A DNA stretch of 5,443 bases from CAINDZ01 sp041908585 (GTDB taxonomy: Bacteria; Krumholzibacteriota; Krumholzibacteriia; LZORAL124-64-63), in assembly GCA_041908585.1 (NCBI GenBank), contig JAYRFB010000272.1, forward strand, positions 1 to 5,443, written 5' to 3'. A model generated the notes under the pieces. That model searched no databases, was not told the DNA's origin, and was given only the letters and a program-made list of their open reading frames with translations. Below are positions 1 through 5,326 of this stretch, in pieces (within the stretch, counting starts at the first letter, position 1; every line of letters begins with the position of its first letter). The translations under genes were made by a program, and so were the position numbers.

Positions 1-99
1 GACGAGCTGTTGATGATGCTGACGCCGACGGTCATGGCCGGCTCGCAGGTGGCGCAGGTGACGGCGGCGGCGCAGGCCTCGCTGGAGGCGGCGCGGTAG
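1..99 (+). CDS. 3' end of a probable secretin (PilQ/GspD-type outer-membrane channel), partial
   Basis: Frame 1 is open from the window edge to a TAG at 97-99 and encodes 32 residues, beginning DELLMMLTPTVM and ending in an Ala/Gln-rich tail. Secretins of type II secretion and type IV pilus systems typically end their beta-barrel domain with an E-L-L-hydrophobic-L-T-P-hydrophobic motif, as in PilQ. The match here is short but characteristic. Secretins form the multimeric outer-membrane pore through which pili or secreted proteins pass. The call is supported by the convergent neighbour, a type IV pilin-like protein, which would belong to the same class of machine. The gene ends 29 bases before a strong hairpin. 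Only the extreme C-terminus is visible, so the family is an inference; another protein with an ELL..LTP segment is possible. Confidence 0.5.
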   Translation, partial: DELLMMLTPTVMAGSQVAQVTAAAQASLEAAR

Positions 100-127
100 C
101 GCTGGCTGCGATTGCCGGTGCGGAAGC

Positions 128-161
128 AAGGCGCCCGGTTCCCTGGGGAACCGGGCGCCTT
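128..161. terminator. Bidirectional terminator-like hairpin between convergent genes
   Basis: The arms at 128-142 (AAGGCGCCCGGTTCC) and 147-161 are perfectly complementary over 15 bp, around a four-base loop (CTGG). The element sits between the stop of the secretin-like gene (99) and the stop of the convergent pilin-like gene (191), the usual place for a shared terminator. The arms begin with AA and end with TT, so the hairpin is symmetrical and can fold in RNA from either strand. Downstream on the plus strand is only a pyrimidine-rich stretch with scattered T, not a clean U-tract. Termination efficiency is therefore uncertain, but the hairpin itself is unambiguous. Confidence 0.8.
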
Positions 162-190
162 CCTGCTCCTTGGCGGAGGTGTCGCCCGTC

Positions 191-859
191 CTAGCGGATC
201 GTCACCACGGTGCCGATGTCGTCGCCGGCGATCTCCTCCGGCTGCCCGTTGTTGAACCCGGTCTGCCAGCGGCCGTCGGGGCCGGCGCTCAGGACGAACA
301 CCTTGTGGCGCACGGTGCCGCCGTAGTTGCCACCGGGGGCATACTGGACGTTCATCACGTACGCGTTGCCCCAGGGGTCGTCGAACTGGTACGCCGTCAC
401 GTACGGCCCGCGCCAGGCGCCGCGGCCGGTGGTCGGCCAGTCCTCGCCCGCCTGGTTGCCGCCGGCGCCCGTGGCCGACGTGTCGTCGTCCGGGTTGTTG
501 TGGTAGAGGTAGTCGCCCAGCATCTTCGTGTTGCCGTAGGTGCCCCAGTTCACGGCGCCTGGCGAGGCGCCCGGGCCCGCGCCGGTGGCGACGTTGGCGC
601 TGCTGACCACGCGCGCCACGCTGTTGCCCGTCGGCCCGTTGGCGTTGGTGTACGGCCAGGTGCCCGTGTCCTTGTAGTAGCTGAGGACGGCCGTCGCCAG
701 CGTCTCGGTCTCGTTCTGGGCGCGGCTCAGCTTGGCGTCCTCGAGGTGCTTGAACACCATCGGGCTGATCGCGGCGGCGAAGATCGCCACGATGGCCACG
801 GCGATCACGATCTCCATCAGCGTGAAGCCGCCGCGGTCGAAGCGGTTCCTTTGTGCCAT
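191..859 (-). CDS. Type IV pilin-like protein / GspG-like pseudopilin
   Basis: The gene encodes 222 residues. The ATG at 859 is preferred over an upstream in-frame ATG at 961 because it has an AAAGGA Shine-Dalgarno seven bases upstream and puts the prepilin leader at the N-terminus. Residues 1-11 (MAQRNRFDRGG) form a basic leader. Prepilin peptidase should cut between Gly11 and Phe12, giving a mature protein that begins FTLMEIVIA, with the conserved Glu at +5 (residue 16) and a hydrophobic helix to about residue 36. The C-terminal half contains DPWGNAY (161-167), SAGPDG (191-196) and GDDI (212-215). This order matches the globular domain of GspG/PulG major pseudopilins, where the C-terminal loop binds calcium. 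It would be an inner-membrane protein that assembles into a pilus or pseudopilus. A Gly/Asn/Asp-rich segment (about 92-150) makes it longer than a typical GspG of about 140-150 residues. It could be a pseudopilin of a type II system or a pilin; the sequence alone does not decide. Confidence 0.88.
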   Translation of the reverse strand: MAQRNRFDRGGFTLMEIVIAVAIVAIFAAAISPMVFKHLEDAKLSRAQNETETLATAVLSYYKDTGTWPYTNANGPTGNSVARVVSSANVATGAGPGASPGAVNWGTYGNTKMLGDYLYHNNPDDDTSATGAGGNQAGEDWPTTGRGAWRGPYVTAYQFDDPWGNAYVMNVQYAPGGNYGGTVRHKVFVLSAGPDGRWQTGFNNGQPEEIAGDDIGTVVTIR

Positions 860-866
860 GTCGCAG

Positions 867-872
867 TCCTTT
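867..872 (-). promoter_or_regulatory. Ribosome binding site that fixes the pilin start
   Basis: The minus strand reads AAAGGA, seven bases before the ATG at 859. No comparable site precedes the in-frame ATG at 961. Choosing 859 removes 34 residues that do not look like a prepilin leader. Confidence 0.75.
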
Positions 873-973
873 CGCGCTGGCGCCCTCGTGCGGGTTGCGC
901 CGGTCAGGCGGGCGATCTCACCGGCGTGGGCCAGTGGCGTTACGGTGACTGGAATCGGCAAGGCGAAGGGCGG

Positions 974-998
974 CTTTAGCTAAAGATAACCCTTTATC
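974..998. promoter_or_regulatory. AT-rich patch with two inverted repeats upstream of the pilin gene
   Basis: This 25-base stretch is clearly AT-richer than its surroundings. It contains the perfect 12-bp palindrome CTTTAGCTAAAG (974-985) followed by arms GATAA (985-989) and TTATC (994-998) around a four-base spacer. It lies about 115-140 bases upstream of the pilin ATG, where a promoter or operator would be expected. On the minus strand TATCTT could serve as a weak -10, but no convincing -35 stands at the right distance. I also find no sigma-54 GG/GC pattern. The regulatory role is an inference from composition and position. The rest of 860-1035 shows nothing I can assign. Confidence 0.35.
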
Positions 999-1035
999 AG
1001 GCAGGGGTTTCAGGGCGGCGGTCCGCGCAAGGCGA

Positions 1036-1064
1036 GGCCGGCCGTCCCGTGGGGACGGCCGGCC
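1036..1064 (-). terminator. GC-rich hairpin downstream of the dehydrogenase gene
   Basis: The arms 1036-1048 (GGCCGGCCGTCCC) and 1052-1064 pair perfectly over 13 bp around a three-base loop. The hairpin begins 28 bases after the stop of the minus-strand dehydrogenase gene, as expected for a terminator closing the peptidase-dehydrogenase unit. On the minus strand it is followed by TCGCCTTGCG, so there is no U-tract. It may act as a factor-assisted terminator or as a 3' RNA-stabilising stem. Confidence 0.6.
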
Positions 1065-1091
1065 GCATGGCAGATGGGGGAACGGGTACCC

Positions 1092-1871
1092 TCAGTCGGG
1101 AACCCCGCGCGGATGCGAGGCGTAGACCGCTCCCTGGTCCTGCGGCATGAGAACGATCTCCTGTATGGCCACGTGCGCGGGCCGCGTGGCGCAGAAGACG
1201 ATCGCGTCGGCGACATCCGCCGGCGTCAGGGGCGGGAAGCTGCGGTAGACCTTGTCGGCCCGCTCGCGGTCGCCGCGGAAGCGGACCTCGCTGAACTCGG
1301 TCTGCACCATCCCCGGGTCCACCGTCGAGCAGCGCACGCGCGTGCCCAGGAGATCCAGCCGCAGCCCGCGCGTCAGCGCCTGCACCGCGAACTTCGTGGC
1401 GCAGTAGACGTTGCCCCCCTGGTAGACCTGGTGCCCGGCGATGCTGCCCACGTTGATCACGTGGCCATCATCGCGGGCCACCATCCCGGGCAGGACGGCC
1501 CGGGTCACCCAGAGCAGCCCCTTGACGTTGGTGTCGATCATCTCCTCCCAGTCCACGTGGCTGCCGTCCTGCAGGCGGTCCAGCCCGCGGCTGAGACCCG
1601 CGTTGTTGACCAGGATGTCGATCCGGTCCCAGCCGTCGGGCAAACCGGCGATGGCCGCATCCACGGCCGGCCTGTCCCGCACGTCCAGTTCGACCAGGTG
1701 GGTCCGGGCCCCGCAATCGGCGGCCAGCCTCCCAGCCAGGGCCTCGAGCCGGTCACGCCGGCGGGCTGCCAGCACCAGCCGGCAGCCCTCCCTCGCGAAC
1801 GCCTCGGCACAGGCCTCGCCGATGCCGGCGCTGGCCCCCGTGACCAGCGCCACCTTGTCCTTCAGACGCAT
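1092..1871 (-). CDS. Classical short-chain dehydrogenase/reductase, YdfG-like
   Basis: The gene encodes 259 residues, a normal length for a classical SDR. The ATG at 1871 has a GGAGG Shine-Dalgarno eight bases upstream; longer in-frame starts would run into the peptidase gene. The Rossmann glycine motif TGASAGIG is at 11-18, LDVR at 62-65, NNAG at 89-92, and the catalytic set is Asn115, Ser143, Tyr156 and Lys160 (YCATK). Arginines in AARRRDR (35-41) after the second beta strand suggest NADP(H) over NAD(H). The segments IDILVNNAG, MIDTNVKG, RAVLPGM and TEFSEVRFRGD closely follow E. coli YdfG, an NADP-dependent 3-hydroxy acid (L-allo-threonine, serine) dehydrogenase that also reduces malonic semialdehyde. 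Substrate assignment is by resemblance only. There is no signal peptide, so the protein should be cytoplasmic. It lies 29 bases downstream of the peptidase gene on the same strand, so co-transcription is likely. Confidence 0.93.
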   Translation of the reverse strand: MRLKDKVALVTGASAGIGEACAEAFAREGCRLVLAARRRDRLEALAGRLAADCGARTHLVELDVRDRPAVDAAIAGLPDGWDRIDILVNNAGLSRGLDRLQDGSHVDWEEMIDTNVKGLLWVTRAVLPGMVARDDGHVINVGSIAGHQVYQGGNVYCATKFAVQALTRGLRLDLLGTRVRCSTVDPGMVQTEFSEVRFRGDRERADKVYRSFPPLTPADVADAIVFCATRPAHVAIQEIVLMPQDQGAVYASHPRGVPD

Positions 1872-1879
1872 GCCGGTTT

Positions 1880-1884
1880 CCTCC
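1880..1884 (-). promoter_or_regulatory. Ribosome binding site of the dehydrogenase gene
   Basis: The minus strand reads GGAGG, eight bases before the ATG at 1871, within the 29-base gap after the peptidase stop codon. It supports the 259-residue start, and the gap leaves little room for a separate promoter. Confidence 0.8.
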
Positions 1885-1900
1885 GTGGCGGCCACGCTGC

Positions 1901-3997
1901 CTACCTGGTCCAGCGCTTCAGCCAGCCCATGACCTCGTCGTGCCACTGGATCGAGTTCTGGGGCTTCAGCACCCAGTGGTTCTCGTCCGGGAAGTAGAGC
2001 AGCCGCGCCGGCACGCCGCGGCGGCGCAGGGCGGTGAACGTGCTGAGGCCCTGCGTGTCGACCACGCGGTAGTCGAGCCCGCCGTGCACGACGAGCGTCG
2101 GCACCTTCCAGTTCTGCACGTGGTCGACGGGGTTGTGCGTGCCGTACGAGCTGCCCGGCGTCCACGGGGTGCCGCCGTGCTCCCACTCGGGGAACCACAG
2201 TTCCTCGGTGTCATAGTAGGCCATGCGCTCGTCCAGGTTGCCGTCGTGGCAGACGAAGGCCTTGAACCTGTCGGCGAACGGCTGGCCGGCCATCCAGTTG
2301 ATCATGTAGCCGCCGTAGCTGGCGCCGGCCGCGACCACGCGCCCGCCGTCCATCCAGGGGTACTTCGCCAGCGCGGCGGCCAGGCCCTTCTCGAGGTCCT
2401 CGAGCGGCCGGTCGCCCCAGTGGTGGTTGATCGCGTCGGTGAAGGCCTGGCCGTAGCCGGTCGAGCCGTGGAAGTCGACGGCCACCGTGGTGAAGCCGGC
2501 GCCGACATAGGCCTGCGGGTTCCAACGGTAGTGGAAGTCGTTGCCGAAGCTGCCCTGCGGCCCGCCGTGCACCAGGAACGCCACCGGCCACTTGCGGCCC
2601 GAGGCGGCGGCTTCCGGCGTCCAGTCGTAGGGCTTGACCACGTAGGCGAACACCGTCTCGTCGTTCCAGCCCTTGAACGTGAACTGCTCGGGCTCGCCCA
2701 TGCGCGTGGCGGCGAGCTTCGCCGTGTTGAAGCCGGTGATGGCGCGCGGGGCCTTGCCGTCCAGCGGCAGCACGTGGAGCTCGGTGGGCGACTGGAGGTG
2801 CTGCAGGCCGATGAGCAGGCCCTTCTTCAGCACCGCCAGGTCGGTGACGTGGCCCGTCGCGAGCAGGCGCGTGACCTTGCGCGTCTTCAGGTCAAGCCGG
2901 AACACGGGCGTCTGGCCGAGGCAGCCGGCCGTGAAGTAGGCGCTCTTGCCGTCGGGGGAGAACTTCAGGCCGTGCGGGCTGAGGTCCAGCGGCCGGTCCA
3001 GCTCCGTCGTCGGGAACATGATGTCCAGGCGCTCGCTCGTCCCGGTGGCCCAGTCCCTGATCTCGAAGTGGTAGCGGTCGGCCTCGTAGCCGGGGCGCTC
3101 CATGGCCAGGTACCACAGGTGCTTCCCGTCCGGGCTGAACACGGGCTCGGTGTCGACGGCCTGGTTCGGCTCGGTCAGGCAGGTCAGCTTGCCGGAACCG
3201 TCGGTCGGCACGGCGTACAGGTCGGTGTCGGTGCTCCAGGCGGACTCGCTGCCGGGCAGGATCTTCGCCGTGAAGACGACGGTGCCGCCGTCGGGCGAGA
3301 TCGCGACCTCCTCGAGGCCGCCGAACGGCATCGTCGGGACGTCGGCATCCAGGTCCGGCACCAGGTCCACGGGCTCGGCGCCGGGCGCGTCGGCCAGCAG
3401 GAAGAGGTGGTTCCGCTTGCCGTCCTCCCAGCTGTCCCAGTGGCGGAACATCAGCTCGTCGTAGGTCTTGCCGGTGGCCTGGTTGGCGGCGGCCGCCTTG
3501 TCGCGCTCGACGGTACCGCCGATGCCGGCGCCGGGGTAGACCTCCAGCACCAGCAGCAGTGACCGCGTCTGCGGCACGTACTCGAACCCGCCGACCCCCA
3601 GCGGAAGCGTCGTCACCGGGATGGCCTCGCCGCCGGTCGTGTCCAGCTTCCAGACCTGCGGCGAGCCGCTGCGCGTCGAGAGGAAGTACAGCCAGCCGTT
3701 CGCGCCCCAGCGGGCGTTCCAGTCATTGGCCTCGTGCCCCGTCAGGCGACGCACGCGCGAACCGTCGACCGCGGCCAGCCAGACGTCGGTGCGGCCCTTG
3801 TTGGCGGCCACGTCGGTCTCGCGCACCGTGAAGGCGACCTGCGTGCCGTCGGGCGAGACCTGGGCATCGCTGAGGCGGTCCATCGCCAGCATGTCGTGGA
3901 CCGAGAACGGGTGCGGCTCTGCCGCGAGGGATCCGCCGGTCGTGAACGCGACCAGCAGCAGGCCGAAGCCGAGGGTGAACGCAGACCGCTTCAGCAA
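1901..3997 (-). CDS. Secreted S9C-family prolyl oligopeptidase-like serine peptidase (DPP5/acylaminoacyl-peptidase type)
   Basis: The gene encodes 698 residues, full length for the family. The start codon is TTG, chosen for its GGAGG Shine-Dalgarno seven bases upstream and because it yields a Sec signal peptide: MLKR, a hydrophobic core, and probable cleavage near residues 25-26 before EPHPFS. Residues about 35-440 form a beta-propeller with repeated SPDG motifs (48-51, 234-237, 288-291, 347-350) typical of PD40/WD40-like blades. The C-terminal alpha/beta-hydrolase domain has the oxyanion HGGP (477-480), GSTGYGQ (511-517), and a triad of Ser560 in GASYGGYM, Asp642 in GGLDYRV and His674 in DENHW. 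Spacing and motifs fit S9C enzymes such as dipeptidyl-peptidase 5, which remove dipeptides from short peptides; the propeller excludes folded proteins. Location is inferred to be periplasmic. The exact specificity (dipeptidyl versus acylaminoacyl or oligopeptidase) cannot be read from the sequence. The gene probably leads a two-gene unit with the dehydrogenase. Confidence 0.94.
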   Translation of the reverse strand: MLKRSAFTLGFGLLLVAFTTGGSLAAEPHPFSVHDMLAMDRLSDAQVSPDGTQVAFTVRETDVAANKGRTDVWLAAVDGSRVRRLTGHEANDWNARWGANGWLYFLSTRSGSPQVWKLDTTGGEAIPVTTLPLGVGGFEYVPQTRSLLLVLEVYPGAGIGGTVERDKAAAANQATGKTYDELMFRHWDSWEDGKRNHLFLLADAPGAEPVDLVPDLDADVPTMPFGGLEEVAISPDGGTVVFTAKILPGSESAWSTDTDLYAVPTDGSGKLTCLTEPNQAVDTEPVFSPDGKHLWYLAMERPGYEADRYHFEIRDWATGTSERLDIMFPTTELDRPLDLSPHGLKFSPDGKSAYFTAGCLGQTPVFRLDLKTRKVTRLLATGHVTDLAVLKKGLLIGLQHLQSPTELHVLPLDGKAPRAITGFNTAKLAATRMGEPEQFTFKGWNDETVFAYVVKPYDWTPEAAASGRKWPVAFLVHGGPQGSFGNDFHYRWNPQAYVGAGFTTVAVDFHGSTGYGQAFTDAINHHWGDRPLEDLEKGLAAALAKYPWMDGGRVVAAGASYGGYMINWMAGQPFADRFKAFVCHDGNLDERMAYYDTEELWFPEWEHGGTPWTPGSSYGTHNPVDHVQNWKVPTLVVHGGLDYRVVDTQGLSTFTALRRRGVPARLLYFPDENHWVLKPQNSIQWHDEVMGWLKRWTR

Positions 3998-4004
3998 GGG
4001 ACGA

Positions 4005-4009
4005 CCTCC
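4005..4009 (-). promoter_or_regulatory. Strong ribosome binding site for the TTG start of the peptidase
   Basis: The minus strand reads GGAGG, seven bases before TTG at 3997-3995. This decides the start: the next in-frame Met codons lie past the signal peptide, at residues 36 and 39, and would leave the protein without an export signal. Confidence 0.8.
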
Positions 4010-4050
4010 GGGGGTTGGGGGGCGGGTTCGGGCGGGATCGGGTCCGGAAC

Positions 4051-4066
4051 GGGCATTATAATGTCC
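4051..4066 (-). promoter_or_regulatory. Palindromic TATAAT element, probable -10 of the peptidase-dehydrogenase unit
   Basis: GGGCATTATAATGTCC is a 16-bp inverted repeat with one mismatched pair, the only AT-rich patch in the 101-base gap between the hydrolase and peptidase genes. It carries a perfect TATAAT on both strands (4060-4055 on minus). Transcription to the left would begin near 4048, leaving a leader of about 50 bases. No TTGACA-like -35 lies 16-18 bases upstream; the region there is GC-only. The promoter may depend on an activator, or the dyad may be an operator overlapping the -10. No gene follows on the plus strand, so leftward use is more likely. Confidence 0.5.
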
Positions 4067-4073
4067 GCCCCGA

Positions 4074-4091
4074 CCGGCGCGCCAGCGCCGG
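4074..4091 (-). terminator. Short GC hairpin after the SGNH hydrolase gene
   Basis: The arms 4074-4080 (CCGGCGC) and 4085-4091 pair over 7 bp around a four-base loop, eight bases after the hydrolase stop codon. There is no U-tract on the minus strand. It could be a weak terminator separating the hydrolase from the peptidase promoter, but such hairpins arise readily in DNA this rich in GC. Confidence 0.35.
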
Positions 4092-4098
4092 CGAGGCC

Positions 4099-5106
4099 TC
4101 AGGGGCGCAGGGCCGCGGCCGCGGCGGCCGCCACTTCCTCGAGCGAGCGCCGGTCATCCAGCAGATGGAGCATCTGGCCCAGCGCCTTCTGCGCGACGAT
4201 CACTGCCATCACCTGGTGGCCGGCGTCGCTCAGGTGGATCCCGTCGGCAGCAAGGAGCGCGGGGGCCGACCCGAGGCCGGCGAACAAGCCCGCCGCATCC
4301 AGCACGGGCACGCCCTCGGCGGCGGCGACGCGGTCCAGGACGCCGAGGTGGGCCGCGTGCAGCGCCATCGGGTCGTCATCGGGCCGGATGTAGCCGGCGT
4401 CCACCAGGCGCTGCCGCCCCGTCGCGTCGATGGCCCCGGGGGCCCGCACGAACAGGATCTTGCAGCCGGCTGCCGTCGCCTCGCGCGCGATCGCCGTCAG
4501 GTTGGCCTCGTAGTCGGCCGGTGGCACGCGCAACGGCGCCGCGGACGACGGGCGGCGGGCCAGCGCCGCCAGCCGCGGCCGCAGCGGCGACAGCGCCGCA
4601 GCGTACTGCCGGTCCGTCAGGCCGATGGTGCGCCAGTGGTCGTTCCAGCCGAAGTAGACCACGACGATGTCCGGCGCGGCGGCCAGCAGCTGGCGCCGCA
4701 GCCAGGCCAGGCCCTGGTGCGACGTGTAGCCCGGCACCGCGGCCGTCAGCACCTCGGCCCGTCCTGCCAGCATCGCCTTGAGGCGACCCGGGTAAGCGGG
4801 GCCGCCCATGCCCAGGCGCGTGCACGAGTCGCCCAGGAACAGCAGCCGCGGGCGGTGGACAGCCGGGGCGATGTCGCGATCAGGGTGGACGGTGCCCAGC
4901 GCCTCGTCGGCGGGGCCGGGCGGTCCGGCGAACTTCCAGAACAGGTACCGGTCGGTCGCGAACTGCCCCCGCTCGAACGCCTGTCGCGCGTTGACGCCGA
5001 ACGCCAGCTCCGGCTTCACCAGGCCGAAGCCGGTCAGGCGCAGCGCGAGTTCGGCCAGCACGAGCGTCAGCGCAATGGCGCCCAGGGACAGTCCCAGTCG
5101 TCGCAA
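4099..5106 (-). CDS. Membrane-anchored SGNH/GDSL-family hydrolase
   Basis: The gene encodes 335 residues from a TTG start with CAGGAG six bases upstream. Residues about 4-25 form a hydrophobic segment ending in AELALRL, a common N-terminal anchor that would leave the catalytic domain outside the cytoplasm. The SGNH blocks are in order: GDS (92-94, nucleophile Ser94), Gly126 in VPGYTS, GWND (153-156, Asn155) and DGIHLS (288-293, Asp288 and His291). All four name-giving residues are present, so the enzyme should be active. Family members are esterases, acyl- or acetyl-hydrolases or O-acetyltransferases on lipids, glycans and peptidoglycan; the substrate cannot be read here. The protein ends in an alanine run (326-332). 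The gene has its own promoter and shares its upstream region with a divergent gene. A 101-base gap, with a hairpin and a candidate promoter, separates it from the peptidase gene, so a joint operon is uncertain. Confidence 0.88.
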   Translation of the reverse strand: MRRLGLSLGAIALTLVLAELALRLTGFGLVKPELAFGVNARQAFERGQFATDRYLFWKFAGPPGPADEALGTVHPDRDIAPAVHRPRLLFLGDSCTRLGMGGPAYPGRLKAMLAGRAEVLTAAVPGYTSHQGLAWLRRQLLAAAPDIVVVYFGWNDHWRTIGLTDRQYAAALSPLRPRLAALARRPSSAAPLRVPPADYEANLTAIAREATAAGCKILFVRAPGAIDATGRQRLVDAGYIRPDDDPMALHAAHLGVLDRVAAAEGVPVLDAAGLFAGLGSAPALLAADGIHLSDAGHQVMAVIVAQKALGQMLHLLDDRRSLEEVAAAAAAALRP

Positions 5107-5112
5107 CCGGCG

Positions 5113-5118
5113 CTCCTG
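5113..5118 (-). promoter_or_regulatory. Ribosome binding site for the TTG start of the SGNH hydrolase
   Basis: The minus strand reads CAGGAG, six bases before TTG at 5106-5104. With the membrane anchor that follows directly, it supports TTG as the true start. Confidence 0.72.
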
Positions 5119-5163
5119 TCGTCAGGGTGGGAGGGGGTGCCGCATCGCGCGGCGGCGTCGTCC

Positions 5164-5193
5164 ATCTTGTCATCGCTCGCGCGGGCATGTCAA
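5164..5193 (-). promoter_or_regulatory. Sigma70-type promoter for the SGNH hydrolase gene
   Basis: On the minus strand a perfect -35 TTGACA (5193-5188) is followed, after an 18-base spacer, by CAAGAT (5169-5164). The bases TGA directly before it give an extended -10 (TGn). The -10 hexamer matches consensus at only three of six positions, offset by the perfect -35 and the TG. Transcription would begin near 5157, giving a leader of about 50 bases before the TTG start. Confidence 0.6.
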
Positions 5194-5208
5194 CGCCGGC
5201 GCGCCTTC

Positions 5209-5274
5209 GTCGGGATGCAGTCGGGCCGCTGTCGGGCCGCTGTCGGGCCGCTGTCGCGCCGCTGTCGCGCCGCC
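5209..5274. repeat. 11-bp tandem repeat array in the divergent control region
   Basis: Five contiguous 11-bp units run from 5220 to 5274. Three are identical GTCGGGCCGCT (5220, 5231, 5242), then come GTCGCGCCGCT (5253) and GTCGCGCCGCC (5264). A decayed unit, GTCGGGATGCA (5209-5219, 8 of 11 matches), sits in phase at the left. The array ends one base before the plus-strand -35 and lies upstream of both divergent promoters, so it should be outside both transcripts. An 11-bp period is close to one helical turn, placing each copy on nearly the same face of DNA. It may be a set of regulator sites or a simple slippage-prone repeat; no protein is implied by sequence. Confidence 0.9.
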
Positions 5275-5303
5275 TTGCCAGCGTCGTCGCGATCCGTGAT
5301 AAT
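5275..5303 (+). promoter_or_regulatory. Near-consensus sigma70 promoter for the rightward gene
   Basis: TTGCCA (5275-5280, five of six to consensus) and GATAAT (5298-5303, five of six) are separated by exactly 17 bases. Transcription would start near 5310, giving a leader of about 57 bases before the ATG at 5367. The -35 abuts the last 11-bp repeat, so any protein bound to the array would touch RNA polymerase. Confidence 0.72.
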
Positions 5304-5326
5304 GAGCGGAAGCACCCATCAGGGCC

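Noticed and set aside
959..961. Upstream in-frame ATG at 961 as the pilin start
   Set aside because: It would add 34 residues ahead of the leader and bury the prepilin cleavage site. The ATG at 859 has the better ribosome binding site and a normal leader length.
170..979. Long open frame on the plus strand opposite the pilin gene
   Set aside because: Its translation is low-complexity Val/Ala/Gly/Arg-rich, as expected antisense to a GC-rich gene. The minus strand has a clear prepilin with a good ribosome binding site.
860..1035. Possible riboswitch in the pilin leader (c-di-GMP type, or cobalamin because of a GCCACTG string on the minus strand)
   Set aside because: The other conserved elements of either class are not present in order; a single heptamer match is not evidence.
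1940..3562. A 540-codon open frame on the plus strand opposite the peptidase
   Set aside because: It lacks any domain motif, is Val/Arg/Gly/His-rich and lies entirely within the peptidase gene, which has a complete catalytic triad. It is a shadow of GC-skewed codon positions.
3734..4393. Plus-strand open frame across the hydrolase-peptidase gap
   Set aside because: It is antisense to two supported genes, has no motif, and runs through the palindromic promoter element.
5209..5274. CRISPR array
   Set aside because: Units are 11 bp and directly contiguous, with no spacers and no cas genes nearby.
5209..5274. Replication-origin iterons
   Set aside because: No replication initiator gene, DnaA box or AT-rich unwinding region is visible; the units are almost pure GC.
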